Positions 38,101 through 46,560 of a stretch of 64,000 nt of DNA are shown here, piece by piece (position 1 is the stretch's first letter; each line of letters starts with the position of its first letter). The DNA comes from Prolixibacteraceae bacterium (GTDB taxonomy: Bacteria; Bacteroidota; Bacteroidia; Bacteroidales; Prolixibacteraceae): the NCBI GenBank assembly GCA_025210775.1, contig JAOARB010000032.1, positions 1-64,000 on the forward strand, in the 5' to 3' direction. The position numbers were made by a program, and so were the translations under genes. The notes under the pieces are model-generated. The model saw nothing but the letters and a program-made list of their open reading frames with translations, did no database searches and was not told the DNA's origin.

Positions 38101-38780
38101 CGTCTATCCCAAATATCAAAGAATGGCCAAAACTAGAACTTCTGGAGAAAGAGAAAGAACTTATTGGAATCTATCTATCATCACACCCTTTGGATGATTA
38201 TCGATTTGAAATAGAACATTTCACAACTCCAGAATATAGATTAAGTGACCTTAACTCTAATATGGAGAAACTGCAAGGAAAGGAGATTGCCTTTGCTGGG
38301 ATGGTCACAGATGCTAGAGAAGCGGTAACCAAGACAGGAAAACCGTTCTCTAATATGACCCTAGAAGATTTTTCAGGTGGTTATCGCTTCTTTTTCTTCG
38401 GAAAAAATCATGATAACTACTCAAAATTTTGTAAAATTGGGTCTCTATTACTCGTAAAGGGAAGAATAGAACAAAGTATGTTCCGCCCTGGAGAGTATGA
38501 GTTTAATGTAACGTTTGTAGATAAATTATCTAATTTAAGAGATAAAATTAGATCAATAGAATTGAAGATTCCATTTAATTTAATAAATTCGAAGTTCAAT
38601 TCTTCTCTACAAGAAATAATTGAAGAGAATGGAGGACAAACACTTTTAAAGATATCTTTGGTTGACAATGTTAAAAAACAAAATATTTCACTGATATCTA
38701 GAAATAAACGTGTACTTTTGTCAGATAATTTTCTTTCATTTTTGCAAAATTATGATGACGTTACGTTTAAACTAAATTAA
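35145..38780 (+). CDS. dnaE: DNA polymerase III alpha subunit
   Basis: Replicative C-family DNA polymerase, 1211 aa, normal for Bacteroidota. The N-terminal PHP domain is HLHVHSQYSILDGAAG. The polymerase catalytic core has GPGRGSAAGSAVAYAIGIT and the Asp motif PDIDIDFDDDGRQ near residue 440. There is a tandem HhH motif (RYGLAGVKGVGEGAVDAI) and an OB fold near 1030-1110 (EIAFAGMVTDAREAVTKTGKPF). The C-terminal domain is shorter than in E. coli. The start is an ATG. It is followed by trxA 60 bases later. Confidence 0.97.
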   Translation: MTPFTHLHVHSQYSILDGAAGVKALVAKAKNDGMKAIALTDHGTMFGIKEFHAACLANDIKPILGCETYVAARSMGTKKEKVDRSGHHLILLAKNETGYKNLIHMISVANTDGMYYRPRIDKELLEKHHEGIIVSSACLGGEIPQHIMNGQLDKAEEAILWFKNIFGEDYYLEMQRHPCNDPRLRTEIYENQVLVNKEIIKLAKKLDVKVIAANDVHFVNEQDAEAHDILICLNTGKDYDDPNRMRYTRQEWFKTSEEMYKLFSDIPEAVAETSNIADKVETYVLNSAPIMPEFPIPTEFATIEEYQAKYTIDDLEKEFSGPLDRMGGFDGALRVKLESDYLAHLVYDGVKERYPDNYTDDKRERVEFELETIKSMGFPGYFLIVQDFIAAAREMGVIVGPGRGSAAGSAVAYAIGITNVDPIKYDLLFERFLNPDRISMPDIDIDFDDDGRQMVLDWVTEKYGKDKVAHICTFGTMAAKMAIKDVARVLKLPLSEANRLAKMVPEAPKMTLKKAYAENPDLEKEKVNNDPLVSKTITLAESLEGCVRQTGVHACGVLIGRDTLSMNIPVMPTKGEELLTTQYDGRFVEDIGLLKMDFLGLKTLSIIKEALDNIKLSKGIDIDIDAISMEDKKTYELFSRGDTTAIFQFESPGMKKYLRLLQPNRFEDLVAMNALYRPGPMEYIPDFINRKHGIAKIIYDHPMMEPYLKNTYGITVFQEQVMLQSRALGNFTRGQSDTLRKAMGKKNMKLMEELKAKFIEGCKTNEGFMKGCEKTEADPDRLISKIWSDWEAFASYAFNKSHSVCYAYIAYQTGYLKAHYPAEFMAAVLSRNLSNIDKLSNFMEECRHMELDVKGPDVNESYRKFTVNKKGVIRYGLAGVKGVGEGAVDAIIKERDTNGLFKDIFDFVERVPLKTVNKKNIEGLAISGGFDLFKEINRAQFFETNRGNPPFIEDLIAYGHKVQSDSQDNGMGSLFGDLAPIEMKKPSIPNIKEWPKLELLEKEKELIGIYLSSHPLDDYRFEIEHFTTPEYRLSDLNSNMEKLQGKEIAFAGMVTDAREAVTKTGKPFSNMTLEDFSGGYRFFFFGKNHDNYSKFCKIGSLLLVKGRIEQSMFRPGEYEFNVTFVDKLSNLRDKIRSIELKIPFNLINSKFNSSLQEIIEENGGQTLLKISLVDNVKKQNISLISRNKRVLLSDNFLSFLQNYDDVTFKLN

Positions 38781-38784
38781 TTTG

Positions 38785-38792
38785 TAAATTTG
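38785..38792 (+). promoter_or_regulatory. Putative trxA -7 element
   Basis: TAAATTTG matches TAnnTTTG, 48 bases before the trxA ATG and just after the dnaE stop. No clear -33 element is seen. Confidence 0.35.
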
Positions 38793-38840
38793 AACAAAGA
38801 GATAAAAATCGAATTTTAAAACTTAAAACATTATACTATC

Positions 38841-39158
38841 ATGGCTATTGAAGTAACTGATGCGAATTTCGAAGAAGTAGTTCTTCAGTCTGAACAGCCT
38901 GTTCTTGTGGACTTTTGGGCGGAATGGTGTGGACCTTGTCGTATGTTGACTCCTATTGTTGAAGAGTTGGCTAAAGAGTATGAAGGAAAAGTGGTTGTTA
39001 CCAAAATGGACGTGGACAACAATCAAGGTACTGCAGCTAAATTTGGAATCCGTAATATTCCAACAATTCTTTTCTTTAAAGGTGGAGAAGTAGTTGACAA
39101 GCAAGTAGGTGCTGTTCCTAAAACTATTCTAGCAACAAAACTTGATTCTTTACTTTAA
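38841..39158 (+). CDS. trxA: Thioredoxin
   Basis: 105 aa, a canonical single-domain thioredoxin reducing protein disulfides in the cytoplasm. The active site WAEWCGPCRM has Cys at about residues 31 and 34, and the cis-Pro segment is IRNIPTILFFKGG. Length and start match the family. A strong terminator follows. Confidence 0.96.
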   Translation: MAIEVTDANFEEVVLQSEQPVLVDFWAEWCGPCRMLTPIVEELAKEYEGKVVVTKMDVDNNQGTAAKFGIRNIPTILFFKGGEVVDKQVGAVPKTILATKLDSLL

Positions 39159-39193
39159 TCAGTAAAGTTTCTGTGATTTAATTCGCTATGATC

Positions 39194-39231
39194 AATAAAG
39201 GGAGATACTTAATGTACCTCCCTTTATTCTT
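39194..39231 (+). terminator. Terminator after trxA
   Basis: AATAAAGGGAG (39194-39204) pairs with CTCCCTTTATT (39218-39228) and is followed by CTTCTTT. The A-rich left arm could also serve the convergent minus-strand gene. Confidence 0.8.
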
Positions 39232-39252
39232 CTTTAATATATCAATTGCCAA

Positions 39253-40305
39253 TTATTTCACATGAAGCGTAGTATATACTGGACAATGATCTGAGCTCAT
39301 CTGAGGCAATGTTTCATACGAATTGGCCCCAATATTGGTTGAGTGTAAAACATAGTCAATACGAACGCCTATAACGTTACGTCGATAACTTGATCCATAT
39401 CCAAATCCTCTCTCCATAAAAGTATCCTCTAGTCCTTTCTTAATGGTCTGATAAGCATAAGAAGAAGGCGTAGAATTAAAATCACCACATACTACCGTAA
39501 GCATATTGGCATTGTTAATATGTTCTTTTACCATTCTAGATTGTTTGGCTCTCTCTTTAAATCCATTACTCATCTTAACTAAAAACTCTTTGCCTTTCTG
39601 AAAGCGTTGTTTTTTACTCTTAAACTGTAGTGTATCGTACAATTTGTACTCTGATGGATTGATACGGAAAGATTGCAGATGGCAATTGTATACTCTTACA
39701 GGAGTATCATTAATAGATACGTCTGCATATATCACACTATTGGAAGTATGATCTAACTCGATATTCCCTGCATTGAATATCGGGAACTTCGAGAAGATAA
39801 TATTTTGTTTGTTTGAATGCCAAATATAGTATGTCACACCTCCAATATTGATCTGCTTAGGAACACTATAGTTTTGGTACAAAACAGCCTCCTGAAGACA
39901 TACAACATCAGGATGACGTACTGAAATAATACTATCTAGTTCGGGATTTAACCTTTCATTTTTATTTGATTCAAAAACACGTTGGGTTTTGATATTATAG
40001 GTCATGACAGAAAAACTATTCACTTGACCATAAACATCTCTTTCTTTATCAAAACTAAGAAAGTTGTTAAGCATAGCTAGAGAGACTAAAAATGCAACCA
40101 CATTATACCTTACGGGGCAACTAGCTTTGGATACCCCAAAGAATATAAAGAGAAAATTAATTATCTGAAACCATGGAAATAGCAACCCAATAAAGGCCAA
40201 ATAGACAAATTTATCGGGAGGAATAAGATAAGCAAAACTAGAAGCTATAGCTAAAAAGGAAGTCAATTTCACTAAAAAGGAACAGAAGGTCGATTTATTT
40301 TTCAT
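39253..40305 (-). CDS. Endonuclease/exonuclease/phosphatase family membrane protein
   Basis: 350 aa. Three N-terminal membrane segments (residues about 8-95) are followed by an EEP domain with VMTYNIKT, DVVCLQEAVLY, VYNCHLQS, VCGDFNSTPSSYAYQTI, IDYVLHS and the terminal SSDHCPV, which supply the metal and catalytic residues. It is probably a phosphodiesterase or phosphatase facing the periplasm. Its start overlaps the preceding rhomboid stop by four bases (ATGA). This membrane EEP protein follows two rhomboids and mutL, an arrangement that I recall as recurrent in Bacteroidales. The substrate is unknown. Confidence 0.85.
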   Translation of the reverse strand: MKNKSTFCSFLVKLTSFLAIASSFAYLIPPDKFVYLAFIGLLFPWFQIINFLFIFFGVSKASCPVRYNVVAFLVSLAMLNNFLSFDKERDVYGQVNSFSVMTYNIKTQRVFESNKNERLNPELDSIISVRHPDVVCLQEAVLYQNYSVPKQINIGGVTYYIWHSNKQNIIFSKFPIFNAGNIELDHTSNSVIYADVSINDTPVRVYNCHLQSFRINPSEYKLYDTLQFKSKKQRFQKGKEFLVKMSNGFKERAKQSRMVKEHINNANMLTVVCGDFNSTPSSYAYQTIKKGLEDTFMERGFGYGSSYRRNVIGVRIDYVLHSTNIGANSYETLPQMSSDHCPVYTTLHVK

Positions 40306-41183
40306 TTCTTACCCATTTTAAAAAGATGATTTTTTTCTTCTCGCGATAAACTTTCATAGCCAGACTTAGCTATCTTATCTAAGATTCTATTGGTCTCCTT
40401 TTCTTGTTGTTTCTTAGATCGATTATATTGTCGATCATCCATTTTAGGGGTATCTCTCTTATATTTCACCTTGAGGTGACGATCTGATTTCCTAAAGAAC
40501 GAAAAGAATTTCTCCATTATAGGTATTAACCAAGAACCCAAATTCGTTCCTTTCTTGTAGTAATAGATAAATAAAAAGCCCCATACTGCTCCTCCAATAT
40601 GTGCAATATTACCTCCGGCATTACTCGAAGTGATCATCAATGTATATAATACGACGTAAAACAAGGCAATATACTTGATACGAACAGGGCCTATAAACAT
40701 CAGATAAAGCTGATAGTTTGGAACATAGGCTGCCGTAGCCACCACTATAGCAAATACAGAGGCTGAAGCCCCTAACAATAAGCCATAGGTTTCACTAAAT
40801 ACAGGTAGGGTATTATAAGCAATTAAATAGAGAAGTCCACCACATATACCCCCTAATAGATATACAGATAACAATGTTTTTTCATCTAAATACTGTAAGA
40901 AGATTCTTCCGAACCAATACAAGAATAATAGATTGGGTAGGATGTGCAAGAAGTTATAATGCACGAACATATAAGTGAATAATGACCATGGCTGATGACG
41001 CAAACCGCTAATATCACTAGGTAAAGAGATATAATTAAGTATCTGCCCTAAAGGTTCACCTCCCAGAAACATAAACAGATCAATAACACGTATTAAAACA
41101 AATACGATGATATTGATATAGATAAGCTTAGTTAAATAGCCCCCATTCTTGTATGCATTTCTTAATTCATTTACCAATCCCAT
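40302..41183 (-). CDS. Rhomboid family intramembrane serine protease
   Basis: 293 aa from the ATG at 41183; the TTG at 41189 would overlap the preceding gene and adds only two residues. Six membrane helices. The catalytic Ser is in LLGASASVFAIV (GxS) and the His in NIAHIGGAVWGFLF. The N-terminal loop has WSLFTYMFVHYNFLHILPNLLFL. A basic cytoplasmic tail (about 215-293) is rich in Lys, Arg and Glu. It cleaves membrane proteins within the bilayer. It is the second of two adjacent rhomboids, two bases after the stop of the first. Confidence 0.92.
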   Translation of the reverse strand: MGLVNELRNAYKNGGYLTKLIYINIIVFVLIRVIDLFMFLGGEPLGQILNYISLPSDISGLRHQPWSLFTYMFVHYNFLHILPNLLFLYWFGRIFLQYLDEKTLLSVYLLGGICGGLLYLIAYNTLPVFSETYGLLLGASASVFAIVVATAAYVPNYQLYLMFIGPVRIKYIALFYVVLYTLMITSSNAGGNIAHIGGAVWGFLFIYYYKKGTNLGSWLIPIMEKFFSFFRKSDRHLKVKYKRDTPKMDDRQYNRSKKQQEKETNRILDKIAKSGYESLSREEKNHLFKMGKK

Positions 41184-41185
41184 TA

Positions 41186-41995
41186 TCAATAGAAATTACT
41201 AGTATTTTTATTCCAATATTTAATCAGTAACCATCCAAAAAGCATGCCACCTAAGTGTGCAAAATGCGCAATGTTACTTGAAGACTGTGAAATTCCTAAG
41301 AAAAGTTCAATAGCCGCATACCCTATTACCATATATTTGGCTTTGATTGGTATAGGAGGGAATAAAAGCATTAATTCTGTATTTGGGAACAATACCCCAA
41401 ATGCCAAAAGAACTCCATATACAGCCCCCGAGGCTCCCACTGTAGGGATATCAATATTCAATTTATACACCGCATTAACAATCTCTGGAATCTGTGATAG
41501 AATAGAAGAAGAGTCTGGATTATCTGCAAACTTATACATCAAATCAGTCAAATAACTTGATGGATGTTGAATATATTTATTGACAAAAGATTCAAATAAC
41601 TGAGGAGTTGGTGTATTAATCAAAGCTTGCCCTGCCACGTGCATTGAATTAAATTCAATATAATTCACCAATGTGTGTAAGAAAGCTGCTCCTATCCCTG
41701 TAATAAAGTAATAGATAAGGAAACGCTTCGATCCCCATACTTGCTCTAGAATACGACCAAACATCCACAAAGCAAACATATTAAAGAAAATATGCGTAAA
41801 GCCAGCATGCATAAACAAGTGAGATATCACTTGATGAGGCATAAAAAAATCAGAAGCAGGTTGGTATAATGCAAATAATCGAGTAAAAATAGGACCAAAT
41901 ACATAAGAAAGAATAAACATGACAACATTAGCGAAAAGCAATCCTTTCACTGCCGGTGGCGTATTTGGAAGAATACGATTGTAAAATGAATTCAT
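41186..41995 (-). CDS. Rhomboid family intramembrane serine protease
   Basis: 269 aa. The catalytic Ser lies in TVGASGAVYGVLLAFG and the His in NIAHFAHLGGMLFGWLLIKYW. The conserved early His loop is VISHLFMHAGFTHIFFNMFALWMFGRI. It differs from its neighbour by a long insertion of about 70 residues (about 105-175) between helices, which contains a predicted extramembrane segment. The pair mutL/rhomboid is 15 bases apart. The two rhomboids may have different substrates or one may shape the other's specificity; no evidence decides. Confidence 0.92.
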   Translation of the reverse strand: MNSFYNRILPNTPPAVKGLLFANVVMFILSYVFGPIFTRLFALYQPASDFFMPHQVISHLFMHAGFTHIFFNMFALWMFGRILEQVWGSKRFLIYYFITGIGAAFLHTLVNYIEFNSMHVAGQALINTPTPQLFESFVNKYIQHPSSYLTDLMYKFADNPDSSSILSQIPEIVNAVYKLNIDIPTVGASGAVYGVLLAFGVLFPNTELMLLFPPIPIKAKYMVIGYAAIELFLGISQSSSNIAHFAHLGGMLFGWLLIKYWNKNTSNFY

Positions 41996-42010
41996 TAATA
42001 TCGTTTAATA

Positions 42011-43933
42011 TTATTTTAAAAACTTATCTAGATCATCTAGAGGCATGATCTTTAATACAGGCTCTCCCCATGGAGAGATCGTAGGGTGTTGACAACAAAA
42101 TAGATCATTAAATAACTGCTGTACTTCAGGATCTTTCATTGGCATATTAGAATGGACACATGAACTCTTTGCGAGAACCTTTGCCACGTAGTTATTGATC
42201 TCTTCTTTAATATCAAAAGGACGAGTTTTAACCTCCTCAATAACACGCTCTAGTAATCCAACAGGATTTATCTTTCCAAGAATACTTGGTATTCCATTAA
42301 TGATAAATCCATCCTCTTGTACATGCTGGATATCGAATCCAAACATATTAAGATCATCTAAAATAGACATCAACACTTCCCCATCCATTACTCCCAATTG
42401 AATTGTATGAGGGAATAATTGTTGCTGACTAACGGTCTGTTGTGTTTTCACCAATTGAAGAAACCCTTCGTATAGAATACGTTGGTGAGCTCTCCTCTGG
42501 TCAATTACCATTAGTCCTGATTTAACAGGTGTAAGTATATATTTGTTCTTTAAATGAAGAAAACGGCCCAATTGAGTATCTTCCTCAATATCGAGTGTTT
42601 GTTGTACAGGTGCTTCCTCTTGAGAGAAAAATGATTCTGATGGTTCTACATCAGGCATCTCCATTTCAAAAGCTTCAAGGTTTGCCTTAATCTCTTGATC
42701 GACTCTTTCTTTCTCTATGCCGTCATATAACTGATTCCAATTATTTCGATTATTTTCAAATCGTTGCGGATTATTTACTTGATTAGAAGGACGATAATTT
42801 CGTTGGGTATCACCTTGAATTTCAAATGGATTATAAGTTTGATCTACCTCAATAGATGGGGTGGACATATCGGCTTCTTTCTCGTCTAAGAGAGCAGGAA
42901 TATCAATAGCACCAGCTTGATCAAACTCGATAGATGGTACGATATTGAATTTACCCAAACTTTCCCTTACTGCAGCATGTATGATATGCCAAGCGGACTT
43001 CTCGTCCTCAAATTTGATCTCTGTTTTTGTAGGATGTATATTGACATCAATATTGGCAGGATCGACCTCAAAGAATAAAAAGTAAGCAGGGATAGTATCA
43101 CTAGCAATAATATTTTCATAAGCCTTGGTAATGGCCTTATGAAAATATGGGTGCTTCATAAAACGCTGGTTTACAAAGAAGAATTGATCACCAGAAGTCT
43201 TTCTAGCAAATTTAGGTTGCCCAATATATCCCGTAATCTTAATAATAGATGTTTCTACCTCTACTGGAATAAGATTTTGATTGATATTTTTACCAAGTAG
43301 GTTAACAATTCTCTTACGTAGATTAGATTTAGGAAGATCATAAATGATGGTATCATTATGATACAAACGAAAAGCAATATCTTGATGAGAAAGTGCAATA
43401 CGCTGAATCTCCACCATTATATGTTTTAGCTCGGCTCTATCTGACTTTAAGAATTTACGTCGTGCTGGAATATTATAGAAAAGATTCTTAACTGTAAAAT
43501 TACAACCTCTATCACACACCACCTCTTCTTGCCCTTCAATAGCAGAAGCATTGATACGGATATTTGTTCCGATAGAATCTTCTTCTCTACGTGTTTTTAA
43601 TTCAATCTCGGATACTGCAGCAATCGATGCAAGAGCTTCCCCTCTAAACCCCATGGTGCGAATAGCAAAAAGATCATCAGCCTTTTTAATTTTAGACGTA
43701 GCATGACGCTCAAAACTCAATCTGGCATCAGTAGGGGACATACCCTTTCCATTGTCAATCACTTGTATAAGTGTTCGTCCAGCATCTTTTAAGTTTATAG
43801 TGACTTTGGTAGCAGTAGCATCTATCGCATTTTCAACCATCTCTTTTACTACTGACGCAGGTCGTTGCACAACCTCTCCGGCAGCTATTTGATTCGCAAC
43901 AGAATCTGGAAGTAATTGTATGATATCTGACAT
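42011..43933 (-). CDS. mutL: DNA mismatch repair protein MutL
   Basis: 640 aa. The N-terminal GHKL ATPase has NQIAAGEVVQRPASVVKEMVENAIDA, DNGKGM and GFRGEALASIAAV, followed by the transducer domain ending near residue 330. A long Asn/Gln/Glu-rich linker occupies about 340-450, then the C-terminal dimerization domain (about 455-640). The usual endonuclease motif DQHAxxExxxxE reads DQRRAHQRILYEG here, so the metal-site His is replaced. It connects MutS mismatch recognition to downstream repair. It is followed by two rhomboids and an EEP phosphatase. Confidence 0.95.
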   Translation of the reverse strand: MSDIIQLLPDSVANQIAAGEVVQRPASVVKEMVENAIDATATKVTINLKDAGRTLIQVIDNGKGMSPTDARLSFERHATSKIKKADDLFAIRTMGFRGEALASIAAVSEIELKTRREEDSIGTNIRINASAIEGQEEVVCDRGCNFTVKNLFYNIPARRKFLKSDRAELKHIMVEIQRIALSHQDIAFRLYHNDTIIYDLPKSNLRKRIVNLLGKNINQNLIPVEVETSIIKITGYIGQPKFARKTSGDQFFFVNQRFMKHPYFHKAITKAYENIIASDTIPAYFLFFEVDPANIDVNIHPTKTEIKFEDEKSAWHIIHAAVRESLGKFNIVPSIEFDQAGAIDIPALLDEKEADMSTPSIEVDQTYNPFEIQGDTQRNYRPSNQVNNPQRFENNRNNWNQLYDGIEKERVDQEIKANLEAFEMEMPDVEPSESFFSQEEAPVQQTLDIEEDTQLGRFLHLKNKYILTPVKSGLMVIDQRRAHQRILYEGFLQLVKTQQTVSQQQLFPHTIQLGVMDGEVLMSILDDLNMFGFDIQHVQEDGFIINGIPSILGKINPVGLLERVIEEVKTRPFDIKEEINNYVAKVLAKSSCVHSNMPMKDPEVQQLFNDLFCCQHPTISPWGEPVLKIMPLDDLDKFLK

Positions 43934-43950
43934 CGGTAAACACGTTGATT

Positions 43951-44259
43951 TTAAAAAAAGAAAATATAAAGAGCCAAAAGTATAGCAAGAATAATCACAA
44001 ACAGTCGTTGATTCGACTTTCGTTTCTCGTTTCTTGCAAAAGCAAAACCTCCTTTATTTAATATTTTTGATTCAGAACGAAAAGATCCACGAATATTCCC
44101 TCCCTTATAGTCAGAAGCATTCTCCTTATCTTCTCTTATATTTAATTCTTCTTTTATACGCTCTTCTCTTTCTTTTCTTGCCTCTTTTTCAGGATCATGA
44201 AAACGGTAAGGAATTTGAAAAGATCGATTACGAGGCAGGTGAAAGTATTTCATCCCCAT
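43951..44259 (-). CDS. Small conserved membrane-anchored protein next to mutL
   Basis: 102 aa. There is a basic, highly charged N-terminal two thirds (a Glu/Lys/Arg-rich helix about 24-50, and GGNIRGSFRSESKILNKGGFAF) and a single C-terminal membrane segment LFVIILAILLALYIFFF. It is thus a tail-anchored protein with its bulk in the cytoplasm. It starts the mutL-rhomboid-rhomboid-EEP series, 17 bases before mutL. I believe small proteins of this type recur upstream of mutL in related bacteria, but no function is known. An alternative ATG is at residue 3. Confidence 0.7.
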   Translation of the reverse strand: MGMKYFHLPRNRSFQIPYRFHDPEKEARKEREERIKEELNIREDKENASDYKGGNIRGSFRSESKILNKGGFAFARNEKRKSNQRLFVIILAILLALYIFFF

Positions 44260-44522
44260 ATTCAGCCTTTTTTAATTTATACAAATATACCTTTTTTTCC
44301 CTATTTATACCTTTATTATCAAAACGAAAATAGGTACACAATCGAATAACAACATTCCTTTTACCCCCAAAAGCAATGAGAGATAATATATATGATAAGT
44401 AGTGTTTATCAAAGGGTTAATATGACCAAATGTATTAAAAAATACGGATTTCCAATTAGATGATAATTCTTTTATTTAAATGTTTAACGTTTCTTTTATT
44501 CTGAAGATAAAAGACATTTAAG

Positions 44523-44530
44523 TATATTTG
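44523..44530 (+). promoter_or_regulatory. Putative tsaC -7 element
   Basis: TATATTTG matches TAnnTTTG and ends 26 bases before the tsaC ATG. No clear -33 element. The rest of 44260-44556 is AT-rich and empty. Confidence 0.4.
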
Positions 44531-44556
44531 TTTTTAGTTCTTTAAAGTTATTATAA

Positions 44557-45129
44557 ATGAGATACGAAAAAGAAGATATCAATAAAGCGATTGAAGTAAT
44601 CAAAGAGGGTGGTATTGTTCTTTACCCAACAGACACTGTATGGGGAATAGGATGTGATGCAACCAACGAAGAAGCCGTAAGAAAGATATATGAATTAAAA
44701 CAGCGAGAAGACTCTAAAAGCATGTTGGTGCTTATGGAGAATCCTGGTTTGATTGACAGGTATGTCGATGAAATGCCTGATGTTGCATGGGAACTTATTG
44801 AGGTCGCAGATAAACCGATGACGATCATCTACCCTAATGCTAAGAACCTTGCTTCTAATTTAATTCCAGAAGAAAAGACTATTGGAATCCGTATTACAGA
44901 AGAAAAATTCACCAAAGATTTGATTCGTCGAATTCGCAAACCATTGGTTTCAACTTCAGCCAATATTAGTGGACAACCTACTCCTGCTAATTTCACAGAG
45001 ATTTCTGATGAAATAAAGAATGGAGTAGACTATGTTGTACAATTCAGACAAGATGATATTGAAAAGAAACAAGCTTCTTCGATCATTAAGCTTGGTACAG
45101 GAGGACAGATTCAAGTTTTAAGAAAATAA
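44557..45129 (+). CDS. tsaC: L-threonylcarbamoyladenylate synthase (YrdC/Sua5 type)
   Basis: 190 aa, the short single-domain YrdC form. It makes threonylcarbamoyl-AMP from Thr, bicarbonate and ATP for the tRNA modification t6A37. Motifs include LYPTDTVWGIGCDATNEEAV (nucleotide site), the KxR-like KQREDSKSMLVLM and STSANISGQPTP. The start is an ATG and the gene stands alone on the plus strand, converging on a DUF2807 gene with a shared terminator. Confidence 0.95.
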   Translation: MRYEKEDINKAIEVIKEGGIVLYPTDTVWGIGCDATNEEAVRKIYELKQREDSKSMLVLMENPGLIDRYVDEMPDVAWELIEVADKPMTIIYPNAKNLASNLIPEEKTIGIRITEEKFTKDLIRRIRKPLVSTSANISGQPTPANFTEISDEIKNGVDYVVQFRQDDIEKKQASSIIKLGTGGQIQVLRK

Positions 45130-45158
45130 AAAAAGGCACCTTAAAGATGCCTTTTTTT
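45130..45158. terminator. Bidirectional terminator
   Basis: AAAAAGGCA pairs with TGCCTTTTT around a CCTTAAAGA loop. A-run on the left and T-run on the right make it usable by both tsaC and the convergent DUF2807 gene. Confidence 0.85.
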
Positions 45159-45860
45159 CTATTTTTTTAGGGTAACCTTACCCTTACCTACGATTTTAGT
45201 ATCTATATCGGGATTCCCGTTATAGAGTACTTTTCCTGATCCAACAATAGTTGCATCAATTTTTCCATTACATGTTATTTCACAAACACCAGAACCTGAG
45301 ATTTTAATCTTTGCTTTATCTGTAGGTACAGCCAAGCCGAAGAAATCTCCCGAACCAGAAATGGTTGCTTTAAAATCTTTTACCTCAGTACATTGTTTTA
45401 CTTTGATAGATCCAGATCCAGTAATTAATGTATTGATCTTCTCTGAAACAAGATGATCTACAGTAATATCGCCACTACCATTCAAGTTCAGATCAATGAT
45501 ACGTGCATTCAAATCGTCCTCTACTTTAATCGATCCTGAACCAGCAACATTAAGAGATTCAATATTTGGAGCAGTAACATAGATATCAATCTGACCTGGC
45601 TCCCAATCCTTAAACCAACGATCGTTATTTCTAAAACGTACAACCAACTCACGATCTTTCACTTCGGTGATGATCTTACTCATCGTACTGGCTTTAGCCA
45701 CTTTAATCTCCACAGACTGCTCGTCATCTTGGACAAAATGAAGTTGTGCTTCAATCTTCAGTGTCAACTCAGAAAAAGGCTCTAGATCCCTTTTCTCAAT
45801 CTTCTGTGCCTGTGCATATCCGACACATAAAACTAATAGTGTTACAAGAAATACCCTCAT
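45159..45860 (-). CDS. DUF2807 (GIN-domain) secreted protein
   Basis: 233 aa with a signal peptide (MRVFLVTLLVLCVGYAQAQ). The rest is a right-handed beta-helix-like array of repeating SGS words: AGSGSIKVED, NGSGDITVD, TGSGSIKVK, SGSGDFFGL, SGSGVCEITC, VGSGKVLY. This is the putative auto-transporter adhesin head GIN domain, abundant in Bacteroidota envelopes. There is no lipobox, so it is periplasmic or outer-surface. It follows rimM by 25 bases, possibly co-transcribed. Function unknown, perhaps polysaccharide or surface binding. Confidence 0.88.
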   Translation of the reverse strand: MRVFLVTLLVLCVGYAQAQKIEKRDLEPFSELTLKIEAQLHFVQDDEQSVEIKVAKASTMSKIITEVKDRELVVRFRNNDRWFKDWEPGQIDIYVTAPNIESLNVAGSGSIKVEDDLNARIIDLNLNGSGDITVDHLVSEKINTLITGSGSIKVKQCTEVKDFKATISGSGDFFGLAVPTDKAKIKISGSGVCEITCNGKIDATIVGSGKVLYNGNPDIDTKIVGKGKVTLKK

Positions 45861-45885
45861 AGTATATAATTATTGGTGTGTTTAT

Positions 45886-46425
45886 TTACTCATTCAACTC
45901 TAAAAGACCATCAGGAATAGAAACGACTAACAATTGCTTCTCATGATGGATATTCTTGATTGTCTCTTCATTAAAAGGAATCATCACTTCTTCCTCATTG
46001 ATCATCGCAACCAAAATATGATTTCCAGAATAATCTTCCACTCTATCCACCACTCCAAGTTCTCCTTTTTCGATATCTTCAATACGGTAACCTTCTAATA
46101 TAGAAAAATCGACACTCTCTTCATCAATAACCAGATCCTCAGAAAAAACATAAACTCTACAACCAACATATGGATCAATACGATCGACATCATCATATGA
46201 TTGAAAAGCAATATTTGCAGTCTCATCAGTTCTAAAACGCAATGTTTCCTCTTCAATAAAGAAAGGAACCAATCCTCCTTCGATCTCCAAGAACAAGAAA
46301 TCCACTTCTTCTAGCGTATCTCCGTAAGCTGGGTTAAACTTAATGACAACCTCACCTTGTAAACCATGGGTCTTCAAAATATACCCAATAGAAGTACATG
46401 CATTTATATCTATTTCGCGGCACAT
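45886..46425 (-). CDS. rimM: Ribosome maturation factor RimM
   Basis: 179 aa. It assists 30S head assembly and binds S19. The N-terminal RimM domain opens with GYILKTHGLQGEVVIKFNP and the C-terminal PRC-barrel contains GVVDRVEDYSGNHILVAMINEEEVMIPFNEETI. It sits just downstream of rpsP, the standard rpsP-rimM order. A hairpin between the two genes (46471-46499) may lower its expression relative to the ribosomal protein. Confidence 0.94.
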   Translation of the reverse strand: MCREIDINACTSIGYILKTHGLQGEVVIKFNPAYGDTLEEVDFLFLEIEGGLVPFFIEEETLRFRTDETANIAFQSYDDVDRIDPYVGCRVYVFSEDLVIDEESVDFSILEGYRIEDIEKGELGVVDRVEDYSGNHILVAMINEEEVMIPFNEETIKNIHHEKQLLVVSIPDGLLELNE

Positions 46426-46470
46426 AAATTCTTTTTCCTTTAATGTAAAAATAATGCTTTCTACAAAAAT

Positions 46471-46499
46471 AAAAAAGGCGATGGAATTCCATCGCCTTT
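46471..46499 (-). terminator. Terminator/attenuator between rpsP and rimM
   Basis: AAAGGCGATGG pairs perfectly with CCATCGCCTTT around AATT and is followed on the minus strand by TTTTTTATTTTT. It lies between two genes that normally share a transcript, so it probably reduces readthrough into rimM. Confidence 0.8.
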
Positions 46500-46560
46500 A
46501 TACCTTAAATAATTTACCTAATAAGGACCTATCACAATAGGTTCATATCTGGTTAATAAA

